DNA of 64,000 bases from Aquabacterium sp. OR-4 (lineage in GTDB: Bacteria > Pseudomonadota > Gammaproteobacteria > Burkholderiales > Burkholderiaceae_C), in NCBI RefSeq assembly GCF_025290835.2, contig NZ_JAOCQD020000003.1:496001-560000 (forward strand), in the 5' to 3' direction. How positions within the stretch are numbered: the stretch's first letter is position 1; each line of letters starts with the position of its first letter. Below, piece by piece: positions 25,238 to 34,055 of this stretch. Both the position numbers and the translations under genes were made by a program. A model generated the notes under the pieces. That model saw nothing but the letters and a program-made list of their open reading frames with translations, did no database searches and was not told the origin of the DNA.

Positions 25238-26257
25238 TCACTTGCCGCCGCGCAGCTTGGCCAGCTGGGCCTGCGTTTCGTTCCACAGGTCCATGCCCAC
25301 GTTGGCGGCGATGCTGGCGTTCACGCGGGTCAGCTTGTCGCGCATGCGGGCGGTCTCGGCCGCGCTCAGCTCGTTGATCTGCATGCCCTTGGCCTTGAGC
25401 TCGGCCACGGCCTTGGCGGCCTCTTCGCGGGTGTCCTTGCGCTCGAAGTCGCGGCTCTTGATGGCGGCGTCCATCAGCACCTTCTGCTCGTCCTTGGACA
25501 GGCCGTCCCACCACTTCTTGCTGACCGTCATGATCCACGGGCTGTAGACGTGGTTGGTGACCGAGAGGTACTTCTGCACCTCGTAGAACTTGGAGGACAG
25601 GATGGTGTTGAACGGATTCTCCTGGCCGTCCACCGTCTTGGTTTCCAGCGCGCCGAACAGCTCGCTGAAGGGCAGCGGCACGGCGTTGGCGCCCAGGCTC
25701 TTGAAGCTGCTGAGGAACACCTCGTTCTGCATCACGCGCAGCTTCACGCCGTCCAGGTCTTCCAGCTTGTGCACCGGGCGCTTGCTGTTGGTGAGGTTGC
25801 GAAAGCCGTTCTCCCAGTACACCAGGCCCACCAGGCCTTTTTCCTGCAGCTTGGCCATCACCTTCTGGCCCACCGGGCCGTCGAGCAGGGCGTCGGCCTC
25901 CTTGACGTTGTTCACCAGAAAGGGCGTGTCAAACAGCGCCATCTCCTTGGTGATGCCCACCAGCGTGGCGGTGCTGCCCACCATCATCTCCTGCGCGCCG
26001 CCAATCAGCGCCTGCTGCATCTGCGTATCGGGGCCCAGGGCGGCGGCGCCGATGGCGCGCACCTTCATCTTGCCGCCCGAGGCCTTCTCGACCTCGGCCG
26101 CGAACAGCTTGACCGCACGGCCCTGGTTGCTCTGCTCGTTGAGGCCGTAGCCAAAGCGGATCAGGCGCGGCTTGATGTCTTGCGCCAAGGCGGCGGTGGT
26201 GCTGGCCAGGGCCGCGATGGCGGCGGTGGCAACGAGGGCGCGACGGATCAGTTGCAT
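25238..26257 (-). CDS. dctP: TRAP transporter substrate-binding protein (DctP family)
   Basis: 339 residues with signal peptide MQLIRRALVATAAIAALASTTAALA. DctP landmarks include IRFGYGLNEQSNQGRAVKLFAAEVEKASGGKMKV, the carboxylate-binding region with LRVMQNEVFLSSFKSLGANAVPLPFSELFGALETKTVDGQENP, and YLSVTNHVYSPWIMTVSKKWWDGLS. It binds an organic acid in the periplasm for the DctQM membrane pair encoded upstream. The linked gluconokinase and LacI regulator point to gluconate or a related sugar acid. It is the last gene of a four-gene operon (gntK-dctQ-dctM-dctP). Confidence 0.92.
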   Translation of the reverse strand: MQLIRRALVATAAIAALASTTAALAQDIKPRLIRFGYGLNEQSNQGRAVKLFAAEVEKASGGKMKVRAIGAAALGPDTQMQQALIGGAQEMMVGSTATLVGITKEMALFDTPFLVNNVKEADALLDGPVGQKVMAKLQEKGLVGLVYWENGFRNLTNSKRPVHKLEDLDGVKLRVMQNEVFLSSFKSLGANAVPLPFSELFGALETKTVDGQENPFNTILSSKFYEVQKYLSVTNHVYSPWIMTVSKKWWDGLSKDEQKVLMDAAIKSRDFERKDTREEAAKAVAELKAKGMQINELSAAETARMRDKLTRVNASIAANVGMDLWNETQAQLAKLRGGK

Positions 26258-26296
26258 GGAAGTCTCCGGGATGAATGCAAAGAAGCGGGAACAGGC

Positions 26297-27589
26297 TCAG
26301 CGCAGCCAGGCCACCGGGGCCGTGACCAGCTGCGGAAAGGCGACAAACAGCGCCAGGATCAGCACATAGGTGACGAGGAAGGGGTTCACGCCCTTGACCA
26401 CCTGGTGCAGCGACAGCCGGCCCACGCCGGCCACCACGTTGAGCACCGTGCCTACCGGCGGCGTGATCAGGCCGATGGCGCCGTTGAGCACGAACATCAG
26501 GCCGAAGTACACCGGGTCGATGCCGGCCTTCACGGCGATGGGCAGCATCACCGGCGCAAAGATCAGGATGGTGGGCGTGAGGTCGAGCGCGGTGCCGATG
26601 AGCACCAGCGCCAGCATCATCACGGTCATCAGCAGGCGCGGGTTGTCGACCAGCGGGCCCAGCCAGCCGGTGAGCACGCCGGGCAGGTCGGCCAGCGTGA
26701 TCATGTAGCTGGCCACCTGGGCGCCGGCGCACAGGAACATCACGATGGCGGTGGTCTTGGCCGCGCGCACCAGCACGCCGCGCAGCTCGGCCAGGCGCAT
26801 CTCGCGGTGGATCAGCAGGGCCACGGCCAGGGCGTAGAAGGCGGCCACCACCGCGGCCTCGGTGGGCGTGAACACGCCGCTCTTCATGCCGCCGATGATG
26901 ATGATGGGCATCAGCAGCGCCCAGAAGGCCTTGGCCGTGGTGCGCAGCCGCTCGCGCAGCGGCAGCGGCGTGCCGGGCTGCAGATCGATGCGGCGCAGCA
27001 CCCACTTCCAGGCCACGATCAGGCCCAGGCCCATGATCAGCCCGGGCACGATGCCGGCAGTGAACAGCGCCGAGATCGAGGTGTTGGTGGTGACGCCGTA
27101 GATCACGAAGGGCATCGACGGCGGGATGATCGGCGCGATGATGCCGCCCGAGGCCAGCAGCCCGGCCGAGGTGGCCATGGGGTAGCCGGCCTGGCGCATC
27201 ATGGGCAGCAGGATGGTGGCCAGCGCGGCGGTGTCGGCCAGGGCCGAGCCGCTCATGCTGGCCATCAGCACCGCGGCGCCGATGGCCACATAGCCCAGGC
27301 CGCCGCGGATGTGGCCCACCCAGGCCTGCGCCATGCGGATGATGCGCTGGCTGATGCCGCCCGAGTTCATCAGCTCGCCGGCCAGGATGAAGAAGGGCAC
27401 GGCCAGCAGCGGAAAGCTGTCGATGCCGCCCACCAGGTTCTGCGCCAGCAGCTGGGTGTCCCAGAAGCCCAGCACCCAGGCCATGGCCGCGCCGGTGAGC
27501 ACCAGCGCCAGCGCCATGTTCATGCCGATGCCCATCAGCACCAGCATGCCGAGGCAGAAGGTGACGAAGGCTTGTCCTTCGGGGGTCAT
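26297..27589 (-). CDS. dctM: TRAP transporter large permease (DctM family)
   Basis: 430 residues with about twelve hydrophobic segments. Typical DctM stretches: FFILAGELMNSGGISQRIIRMAQAWVGHIRGGLGYVAIGAAVLMASMSGSALADTAALATILLPMM, ASGGIIAPIIPPSMPFVIYGVTTNTSISALFTAGIVPG, and LITPPVGTVLNVVAGVGRL. It drives Na+-coupled uptake of the substrate delivered by DctP. It is separated by 39 bp from dctP and 118 bp from dctQ. Confidence 0.93.
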   Translation of the reverse strand: MTPEGQAFVTFCLGMLVLMGIGMNMALALVLTGAAMAWVLGFWDTQLLAQNLVGGIDSFPLLAVPFFILAGELMNSGGISQRIIRMAQAWVGHIRGGLGYVAIGAAVLMASMSGSALADTAALATILLPMMRQAGYPMATSAGLLASGGIIAPIIPPSMPFVIYGVTTNTSISALFTAGIVPGLIMGLGLIVAWKWVLRRIDLQPGTPLPLRERLRTTAKAFWALLMPIIIIGGMKSGVFTPTEAAVVAAFYALAVALLIHREMRLAELRGVLVRAAKTTAIVMFLCAGAQVASYMITLADLPGVLTGWLGPLVDNPRLLMTVMMLALVLIGTALDLTPTILIFAPVMLPIAVKAGIDPVYFGLMFVLNGAIGLITPPVGTVLNVVAGVGRLSLHQVVKGVNPFLVTYVLILALFVAFPQLVTAPVAWLR

Positions 27590-27707
27590 GTCAGCGCCTC
27601 ATTCGACGGGTGCGATGGCCGATCGCCCGCGGGAATGCGGGCCGGCCGGGCTGCGGCCTGGCGCCGGGCCCGCCGGGTGGATCTGGGACTGCGGTCTTGC
27701 TGGAACA

Positions 27708-28241
27708 TCACTCCACCTCCACACCGTGGCCCAGGTGCAGCGGCTTGCGCGACACCAGCTCCCACAGCGCCACGCCGCCGATGGCCAGCGCGCACAGCAG
27801 CGCCGGCAGCGGCAGCAGCGCGGTGGGGTAGCCCATCACCACCGAATGGCTGCCCAGGCCCACCACCACCTGCTGCCAGGCGCCCCAGCCCAGCAGCACG
27901 CTGGCCAGCAGCACCAGCAGGCGGATCACCACCGTGGCCGCGGCCAGCGCCGCGGGGCGGCCGCGCAGCATCTGCAGCAGGCTGGTGAAGGCCATGTGCT
28001 CGCCCAGCGGATAGGCCGCCGCGGCGCCGATGAACACCAGCCACACGAACAGCAGGCGCGACAGCTCTTCACTGGCCGCGATGCCGCCGCCAAAGCCGTA
28101 GCGCAGCACCACGTTGATGAACACCGCCAGCGCCATGGCGCCCAGTGCGATGGCCATGGCGTTGTCGGCCAGGCGTTGCCAGGCCGGGACGGGGGCCGGG
28201 GCCTCGGCGGCCGGGCCGGTGGTGGAAGGGGGTGTGGTCAT
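27708..28241 (-). CDS. dctQ: TRAP transporter small permease (DctQ family)
   Basis: 177 residues with four membrane segments. The DctQ signature is SEELSRLLFVWLVFIGAAAAYPLGEHMAFTSLLQML, preceded by NAMAIALGAMALAVFINVVLRYGFG. It pairs with DctM. The 118-bp gap to dctM is longer than usual, with no gene in it. Confidence 0.9.
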   Translation of the reverse strand: MTTPPSTTGPAAEAPAPVPAWQRLADNAMAIALGAMALAVFINVVLRYGFGGGIAASEELSRLLFVWLVFIGAAAAYPLGEHMAFTSLLQMLRGRPAALAAATVVIRLLVLLASVLLGWGAWQQVVVGLGSHSVVMGYPTALLPLPALLCALAIGGVALWELVSRKPLHLGHGVEVE

Positions 28242-28340
28242 GGCGGGGCCCAGGCTGGGCGTGACAGGGGGCGTGACGGGAGGGGCGCGACGGGACGGGT
28301 GCGTGGCGTGGTGAAGGTGTAGTGACGGCGCCTGCCGCGC

Positions 28341-28877
28341 TCAGGGCCGGGCCGGCAGGCCGGCCTGCAGCCATTGCTGCACGGCCAGCACCAGCGCCGG
28401 CAGCGGCAGCGTGGCATCGAGCGCCAGCACGCGCGGCTCGCCCTCGGGCGGCTGCAGGGTGTCGAACTGGCTGTCCACCAGCGCGGGGTTGAAGTAATGG
28501 CCGCCGCGCCCGGCCACGCGCTCGCGCGCCTGCTCGCGGCTGAGCCGCAGGTGCACAAAGGCCAGGCCCGGTGCGGCGGCGCGCAGGCGCTCGCGGTAGG
28601 CGGCCTTGAGCGCCGAGCAGGTGAGCACCGCCTGGCCACCAGCGCCCAGCGGCGCGCTCTCGTGCGCCTGCAGCGCGCGGCCCAGCGCGTCCAGCCAGCC
28701 GGCGCGGTCGGCATCGGTCAGCGGCGTGCCGGCGCGCATCTTGGTCACGTTGGCGCCGGGGTGGTGGTCGTCGCCCTCCACCAGCGGCCGGCCCAGCGAT
28801 TGCGCCAGCGCGGCGCCCAGGCTGCTCTTGCCGCAGCCGGCCACGCCCATCACGACGATTGACGGCAGGAGGTTCAT
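28341..28877 (-). CDS. gntK: Gluconokinase (GntK)
   Basis: 178 residues, full length for the family. It phosphorylates gluconate to 6-phosphogluconate. The P-loop is GVAGCGKSS (11–19); the gluconate-site motif is EGDDHHPGANVTKMRAGTPLTDADRAGWL; then LTCSALKAAYRERLR and HYFNPALVDSQFDTLQPP near the end, all typical of GntK. First gene of the TRAP operon, divergent from the LacI regulator and preceded by the palindromic operators. Confidence 0.95.
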   Translation of the reverse strand: MNLLPSIVVMGVAGCGKSSLGAALAQSLGRPLVEGDDHHPGANVTKMRAGTPLTDADRAGWLDALGRALQAHESAPLGAGGQAVLTCSALKAAYRERLRAAAPGLAFVHLRLSREQARERVAGRGGHYFNPALVDSQFDTLQPPEGEPRVLALDATLPLPALVLAVQQWLQAGLPARP

Positions 28878-28882
28878 GGTTT

Positions 28883-28896
28883 GGACAGCGCTATCC
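28883..28896. promoter_or_regulatory. Palindromic LacI-family operator, copy 1
   Basis: GGACAGCGCTATCC, a near-perfect palindrome with the central AGCGCT typical of GntR (LacI-family) operators. It sits 6 bp upstream of the gntK start, a position suited to repression. Confidence 0.75.
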
Positions 28897-28990
28897 CAAT
28901 TGGGTGAAAAAAGACAGGCCCGCAGCCTGTGGTGTCGTGCCGGTGCGCCGCGCTTCCCGGGTCAGGGATACTGCGGTGGACCGGCGGCAA

Positions 28991-29004
28991 GGACAGCGCT
29001 ATCC
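28991..29004. promoter_or_regulatory. Palindromic LacI-family operator, copy 2
   Basis: An identical 14-mer 108 bp from copy 1 and 41 bp before the regulator start. Two identical sites bracketing the divergent promoters suggest looping repression and autoregulation. Confidence 0.75.
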
Positions 29005-29045
29005 TAAACATCCCAGCTCGCCAGCAGTATCAGGGTTTTTACTCA

Positions 29046-30164
29046 ATGAGCCGCGATCCCGCGTCGGACGACGACCCCAGCGCCACCTCGGCCGACAGCC
29101 CGGCCGTCCACCCGACAAACAACCCGGCCGACAGCCCGGCCCCGCGCCGCCGCCAGGCCAGCCGCGCCACCGGCCGCGTGACGCTGGACGACGTGGCGCG
29201 CGCCGCCGGCGTGAGTGCCATCACCGCCTCGCGCGCGCTGCGCGGCACGCGCGGCGTGGATGCCGGCCTGTCGCAGCGCGTGCACGAGGCCGCTGCACAA
29301 CTGGGTTATGTGCCTGACCCCGCCGCGCGCGCGCTGGCCTCGGCGCACAGCCAGCATGTGGCGGTGCTGATCCCGATGCTCAGCAACACGCTGTTCGTCG
29401 AGCTGCTTGAATCGGTGCAGCGCACCCTCACCCCGGCCGGTTACCAAACCCTGATCGGCGTCACCCACTACCGGGCCGACGAAGAAGAAGCCCTGCTGCG
29501 CAGCTACCTGGCCCACCGGCCGGCCGGCCTGCTGCTCACCGGCTTTGACCGCACGCCGGCCGCCCAGGCGCTGATCGACGGCAGCGGCCTGCCCTGCGTG
29601 CACATGATAGAGACGCGCGATGCGCCCGGCATCCACAGCGTGGGCTTCTCGCAGCAGGCCGCCGGCCGCGCCATCACCGAGCATCTGCTGGCGCGCGGGC
29701 ACCGCCGCATTGCCTACGTGGCCGGCCAGATGGACCCGCGCGTGCTGCAGCGCGCCGAGGGCTGGCGCGGCGCGCTGCGCGCCGCCGGCCGGCTCGACCC
29801 CGCGCTCGAGCTGCTCGACCCCACGCCCACCAGCATGGCGCTGGGCGCGCGCCTGTTTCGCGAGCTGATGGCCCGCCACCCCGATGTGGACGCCATCTTC
29901 TTCTGCAACGACGACCTGGCCCAGGGCGCGCTGCTGGCCGCGCTGCGCATGGGCGTGGCCGTGCCGCAGCAGGTGGCCATTGCCGGCTTCAATGACCTGG
30001 ACGGCAGCGACCAGATGATTCCGCCGCTGACCAGCGTGCGCACGCCGCGCGCCGAGGTGGGCGCCCAGGCCGCCAGCCTGCTGCTGGGCCTGATGCGCGG
30101 CCAGCAGCCGGCCCAGCCGCTGGTGGACGTGGGCTTCGAGCTGGTGGTGCGGCAGAGCAGCTGA
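29046..30164 (+). CDS. LacI-family transcriptional regulator (gluconate-operon type)
   Basis: 372 residues. After a polar 42-residue N-terminal tail rich in Asp/Ser/Pro comes the LacI helix-turn-helix (VTLDDVARAAGVSAITASRALRGTRGVDAGLSQRVHEAAAQLGYVPDPAARALAS). The type I periplasmic-binding-like ligand domain follows (VAVLIPMLSNTLFVELLESVQ, DVDAIFFCNDDLAQGALLAALRMGVAVPQQVAIAGFNDLDGS). Divergent from gntK, with two palindromic operators between. It most likely represses the gluconate operon and itself, released by gluconate or 6-phosphogluconate. Its TGA lies inside the hairpin repeat at 30161. Confidence 0.92.
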   Translation: MSRDPASDDDPSATSADSPAVHPTNNPADSPAPRRRQASRATGRVTLDDVARAAGVSAITASRALRGTRGVDAGLSQRVHEAAAQLGYVPDPAARALASAHSQHVAVLIPMLSNTLFVELLESVQRTLTPAGYQTLIGVTHYRADEEEALLRSYLAHRPAGLLLTGFDRTPAAQALIDGSGLPCVHMIETRDAPGIHSVGFSQQAAGRAITEHLLARGHRRIAYVAGQMDPRVLQRAEGWRGALRAAGRLDPALELLDPTPTSMALGARLFRELMARHPDVDAIFFCNDDLAQGALLAALRMGVAVPQQVAIAGFNDLDGSDQMIPPLTSVRTPRAEVGAQAASLLLGLMRGQQPAQPLVDVGFELVVRQSS

Positions 30165-30197
30165 GAGGGTGTCCCCGAAATGAGAGACACCCTCTGA
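30161..30197 (+). repeat. 37-bp dispersed hairpin repeat, copy B
   Basis: Arms AGAGGGTGTC and GACACCCTCT are perfectly complementary around a 12-base loop (CCCGAAATGAGA). It matches copy A at 4317–4353 (inverted) at 35 of 37 positions. It contains the regulator's stop codon and could act as its terminator. Confidence 0.85.
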
Positions 30198-30398
30198 GGG
30201 CGGCCGAAGACCTTGGCCGACGCGCTGCGGCCCGAAGGCGTGCGCACCCGCACTCACGCGCCCGCACCCACGCACCAGCCCCGAGCTTGGGCGCACCAGC
30301 ATCAGGCGCCACCGCCACCCACAGGGGCTGACACACCCCCGCCAGCCCCGGTTTGACCCCGCACAAACCCTGGCACGGTTTTGGCTACACCTCCTGCA

Positions 30399-30419
30399 AA
30401 CTGTCGACAGCCGACAGTT
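30399..30419. promoter_or_regulatory. Inverted repeat upstream of the aldolase/ABC transporter operon
   Basis: AACTGTCG-ACAGC-CGACAGTT, perfect 8-bp arms, 33 bp before the class II aldolase ATG. Candidate operator for the downstream catabolic genes. The rest of 30198–30398 shows nothing clear. Confidence 0.55.
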
Positions 30420-30452
30420 GACGAATCTCAAGCGTTTGGAGGGCCCCAGGCC

Positions 30453-31214
30453 ATGTCCGTTTCTGCTGCCGAGCGCCAGGTGCGCGAGGACCTTGCTGCT
30501 GCCTACCGGCTGGTTGCCCATTTCGGCATGGACGACAGCATCTACACCCACATCTCCGCGCGGGTGCCGGGCACGCAGGACCAGTTCCTGATCAACCCCT
30601 ACGGCATGCTGTTTCGCGACATCACGGCCTCGTCGCTGGTGAAGATCGATCTGGAAGGCCGCATCCTCGAGCCCACCGATTTCGACGTGAACCCGGCCGG
30701 CTTCACCATCCACAGCGCGGTGCACGCCGCCCGGCACGACGCCACCTGCGTGCTGCACACCCACACCGTGCCGGGCGTGGCGGTGTCGTCGCTGGCCTGC
30801 GGGCTGCAGCCCTGCAACCAGTGGGCGCTGCAGTTCCACAACCGGGTGGTCTATCACGCCTTCGAGGGCATTGCGCTGAACCATGCCGAGCGTGAGCGCC
30901 TGGTGGCCGATCTGGGCCCCACGGCCCAGGTGCTGATCCTGCGCAACCATGGCCTGGTCACGCTCGGCCGCAGTGTGGCCGAGGCGCTGATCCTGATGCA
31001 CAACCTCGATCGCGCCTGCCGCGTGCAACTGGCCATCCAGGCCAGCGGCCAGCCCATCCATCCGGTGCCGGACGAGGTGGCCGAACTCACCGCGCGCCAG
31101 TACGAGGGCGGCAGCAGCAACCGCGTGGCCGGCAACCCCAACCTGTATGCGCGCGAATGGCGCGCCATGCTGCAGCGCCTGCAGCCGGCCACCGCCAGCG
31201 ATTGGCGCGACTGA
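30453..31214 (+). CDS. Class II aldolase/adducin family protein
   Basis: 253 residues. Zinc-site motifs of the family are CVLHTHTVPGVAV (two His) and ILRNHGLVTLGRS (third His); the N-terminal region has HFGMDDSIYTHISARVPGTQDQFLINPYGMLF. The frame is open from a TTG at 30381, but the ATG at 30453, with GGAGG 12 bases upstream, is a better start. Family members cleave or epimerise sugar phosphates or act on hydroxy acids; the substrate is not predictable here. It heads a plus-strand run with a dipeptide-type ABC transporter. Confidence 0.85.
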   Translation: MSVSAAERQVREDLAAAYRLVAHFGMDDSIYTHISARVPGTQDQFLINPYGMLFRDITASSLVKIDLEGRILEPTDFDVNPAGFTIHSAVHAARHDATCVLHTHTVPGVAVSSLACGLQPCNQWALQFHNRVVYHAFEGIALNHAERERLVADLGPTAQVLILRNHGLVTLGRSVAEALILMHNLDRACRVQLAIQASGQPIHPVPDEVAELTARQYEGGSSNRVAGNPNLYAREWRAMLQRLQPATASDWRD

Positions 31215-31380
31215 CGGCCCGTGCCGCAGGTCGCGTTGATCTTCCGTTAGCTCCCCCGTTTCCCTCCCCTGCCCTGTTCCCCACCCGCCGGCAGCCGCCG
31301 CGGGTGCGGGCCGGGCTGCCGCATGGGCGGCGCAGCCGCCGCCACCGCCAATCCCACCGCAAGCAAGAAGGCTTTTCACC

Positions 31381-32955
31381 ATGCAACGACGCCAACTGAT
31401 TCAACTGGGTGCCACCGGGCTGGGCGTGTCCATCGCCGGCGTGCCGCTGGAACTGCTGGCCCAGGACAAGGACGCCAAGAAGGGCGGCACGCTCAATGTG
31501 CTGGTGCAGCCCGAGCCGCCGGGCCTGATGATGGGCCTGGTGCAGAACGGCCCCACGCAGCTGATCAGCGGCAACATCTACGAAGGCCTGCTGCGCTACG
31601 ACGACAAGCTCAACCCGCAGCCGCAACTGGCCAGCAGCTGGACGGTGAGCCCCGATGGCAAGACCTACACCTTCAAGCTGAAATCCGGCGTCAAGTGGCA
31701 CGACGGCAAGCCCTTCACCAGCGCTGATGCGGTGTTCTCGGTGGATGTGTTCCTGCGCAAGACCCACGCCCGCCTGCGCGGCAGCCTGGAGGCGCTGGAG
31801 TCGGTCAAGGCGACCGACCCGCTGACGCTGGAGTTCAAGCTCAAGTACCCGTTCGGGCCCTTCCTGGGCCTGTTCGAGAACGGCACCATGCCCATGGTGC
31901 CCAGGCACATCTACGAGGGCACCGATTTCGCCACCAACCCGGCCAACGCCACGCCCATCGGCACCGGGCCGTACAAGTTCAAGGAATGGGTCAAGGGCAG
32001 CTACATCCTGCTCGAGGCCAATGCGGCCTACCACGTGCCCAACCTGCCGCTGATCGAGAAGGTGTACTACCACGTGATCCCCGATGCGGCGGCGCGTGCG
32101 GCGGCCTTCGAGAGCGGCAAGATCGACATCGCGCCGGGCGGCTCGGTGGAGTACTTCGACGTGCAGCGCCTGGCCAAGCTGCCGGGTGTGGCCGTCACCA
32201 CCAAGGGCTGGGAATTCTTCTCGCCGCACTCGTGGCTGTGGATCAACCACCGCAAGGCGCCGATGAACAACGTCAAGTTCCGTCAGGCGCTGATGCACGC
32301 CATCGACCGCGAGGCCATGGCCAAGATCGCCTGGTACGGCTTTGCCAAGCCGGCCACCGGCCCGTTCAACAGCGCCATCAAGTACGCCAGCGCCGACGTG
32401 CCCAAGTACCCCAAGGACATGGCCAAGGCCAAGGCCCTGCTGGCCGAATCGGGCTACAAGGGCGAGACCATCCGCCTGCTGCCCCTGCCCTATGGCGAGA
32501 GCTGGCAGCGCCAGGCCGAGATGGTGAAGCAGGCGCTCACGCAGATCGGCATCAAGCTCGAGCTGGTGGCCACCGACGTGGCCGGCTGGAACCAGCGCCT
32601 CAACGAGTGGGATTACGACCTGGCCTTCACCTACCTGTACCAGTACGGTGATCCGGCACTCGGCGTGGCGCGCAACTACACCAGCACCAACATCGCCAAG
32701 GGCTCGCCGTTCAACAACGTGGAAGGCTATGTGAACTCGCGCGTCGATGCGCTGTTTGCCGCCGGCGCCCGCGCCACCGATCCGGCCTCGCGCCAGAAGG
32801 CCTACCTCGAGGTGCAGAAGCTGCTGGTGGAAGAGGTGCCGGTGGCCTGGCTGCACGAGATCACCTTTCCCACGCTGTACCGCGCCAAGGTGAAGAACCC
32901 GGTCAGCTCGGGCATCGGGTTGAACGACAGCATCGCGCGCGCCTCCTTGGCGTAA
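31381..32955 (+). CDS. ABC transporter substrate-binding protein, peptide/nickel (SBP_bac_5) family
   Basis: 524 residues. The N-terminus MQRRQLIQLGATGLGVSIAGVPLELLAQ carries a twin-Arg-like export signal. The mature protein has the DppA/OppA pattern: GGTLNVLVQPEPPGL, NIYEGLLRYDDKLNPQPQLASSWTVSPDGKTYTFKLKSGVKWHDGKPFTSADAVFSV, GTGPYKFKEWVKGSYILLEANAAYHVPNLPLIEKVYY, KFRQALMHAIDREAM. It captures a peptide or other amine-bearing solute for the DppBC/ATPase genes that follow at 18 bp. Confidence 0.92.
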   Translation: MQRRQLIQLGATGLGVSIAGVPLELLAQDKDAKKGGTLNVLVQPEPPGLMMGLVQNGPTQLISGNIYEGLLRYDDKLNPQPQLASSWTVSPDGKTYTFKLKSGVKWHDGKPFTSADAVFSVDVFLRKTHARLRGSLEALESVKATDPLTLEFKLKYPFGPFLGLFENGTMPMVPRHIYEGTDFATNPANATPIGTGPYKFKEWVKGSYILLEANAAYHVPNLPLIEKVYYHVIPDAAARAAAFESGKIDIAPGGSVEYFDVQRLAKLPGVAVTTKGWEFFSPHSWLWINHRKAPMNNVKFRQALMHAIDREAMAKIAWYGFAKPATGPFNSAIKYASADVPKYPKDMAKAKALLAESGYKGETIRLLPLPYGESWQRQAEMVKQALTQIGIKLELVATDVAGWNQRLNEWDYDLAFTYLYQYGDPALGVARNYTSTNIAKGSPFNNVEGYVNSRVDALFAAGARATDPASRQKAYLEVQKLLVEEVPVAWLHEITFPTLYRAKVKNPVSSGIGLNDSIARASLA

Positions 32956-32973
32956 GGACTTGGGCTGACCACG

Positions 32974-33945
32974 ATGAAACGCCTGCAGTACATGCTCACG
33001 CGCGTGGCGCAGGGCCTGCTGGCCCTGGTGCTGATTGCCACCGTCAACTTCATGCTGGTGCGCGCCGCGCCGGGTGACCCGGTGGCGGTGATCGCCGGCG
33101 AGGCCGGCGCGTCGGATGCGCAGTTCGTGGCCCAGCTGCGCGCGCAGTTCGGGCTCGACCAGCCGGTGTCCACCCAGCTCGGGCGTTACCTGGGCCATGT
33201 GCTGCAGGGCGATCTGGGCTTCTCGTACCGGCAGCAGCAGCCGGTGGTCGATCTGATCCTGCAGCGCCTGCCGGCCACGCTGCTGCTCACCGGCACGGCC
33301 TTCGCGCTGTCACTGCTGTTCGGGGTGACGCTGGGTGCGCTGGCCAGCCGGCGGGCCGGCAAGTGGCTCGACAGCCTGATCACCGTGGTGGCCCTGGTGT
33401 TCTATGCCACGCCGCTGTACTGGCTGGCGATGATGGCGGTGCTGCTGTTCTCGGTGCAGCTGGCCTGGCTGCCGGCCTTTGGCCACATGACGGTGGGCGC
33501 CGGCTACACCGGCTGGGCCGCGGTGCTGGACACCGGCCGCCACCTGCTGCTGCCGGCACTGACGCTGGCGCTGTTCTACATGGCCGTCTACGCCCGCATG
33601 ACCCGCGCCGCGATGCTGGACGTGGCGCAGATGGATTTTGTGAAGACCGCCCGCGCCAAGGGCCTGAAGCCCGGCCGCATCCTGCGCGCCCATGTGCTGC
33701 GCAATGCGCTGCTGCCGGTGGTCACGCTGGCCGGCATCCAGGCCGGCGGCATGATCGGCGGCGCGGTGCTCACTGAAACCGTGTTCGCCTGGCCCGGCAT
33801 CGGCCGCCTGATGTTCGATGCCCTGCTGCAGCGTGACTACAACCTGCTGCTCGGCTGCTTTCTCGTCACCGCGGCCATGGCGGTGCTGTTCAACCTGCTG
33901 ACCGACCTCGTCTACACGCTGGTCGATCCCCGAATTGAACTTTAG
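32974..33945 (+). CDS. ABC transporter permease (DppB/OppB family)
   Basis: 323 residues with six membrane segments. DppB landmarks: VNFMLVRAAPGDPVAVIAGEAGASDAQFVAQLRAQFGLDQPVSTQLGRYLGHVLQGDLGFSYRQQQPV near the start, the EAA loop DFVKTARAKGLKPGRILRAHVLRNALLPVVT, and LTETVFAWPGIGRLMFDALLQRDY. Second membrane gene of the transporter operon; an unusual repeat interrupts the spacing to the next permease. Confidence 0.93.
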   Translation: MKRLQYMLTRVAQGLLALVLIATVNFMLVRAAPGDPVAVIAGEAGASDAQFVAQLRAQFGLDQPVSTQLGRYLGHVLQGDLGFSYRQQQPVVDLILQRLPATLLLTGTAFALSLLFGVTLGALASRRAGKWLDSLITVVALVFYATPLYWLAMMAVLLFSVQLAWLPAFGHMTVGAGYTGWAAVLDTGRHLLLPALTLALFYMAVYARMTRAAMLDVAQMDFVKTARAKGLKPGRILRAHVLRNALLPVVTLAGIQAGGMIGGAVLTETVFAWPGIGRLMFDALLQRDYNLLLGCFLVTAAMAVLFNLLTDLVYTLVDPRIEL

Positions 33946-34030
33946 CCCCCCCCCCCGAAGCGCCTGCGGCGCCTCCCCCCAGGGGGCGCCGCCAGCGGCC
34001 CGGCAGAGCCGGTTTCGCGGCGGGCGCTGG
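33946..34030 (+). repeat. Dispersed repeat (polyC-GAAGCG...CCTCCCCCC-AGGGGGCGCC...), copy 2
   Basis: Begins with eleven C directly after the permease stop and carries the same core as copy 1 at 17071. The CCTCCCCCC/AGGGGGCG pair and CGCCGCCAGCGG can fold. It sits between two co-oriented ABC permease genes. Confidence 0.8.
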
Positions 34031-34055
34031 GTTTGATCCATACACGGAGTCCGTC

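Noticed and set aside
29043..31382. A 779-codon minus-strand frame opposite the LacI and aldolase genes
   Set aside because: Low-complexity antisense translation; it spans two real genes and their intergenic region.
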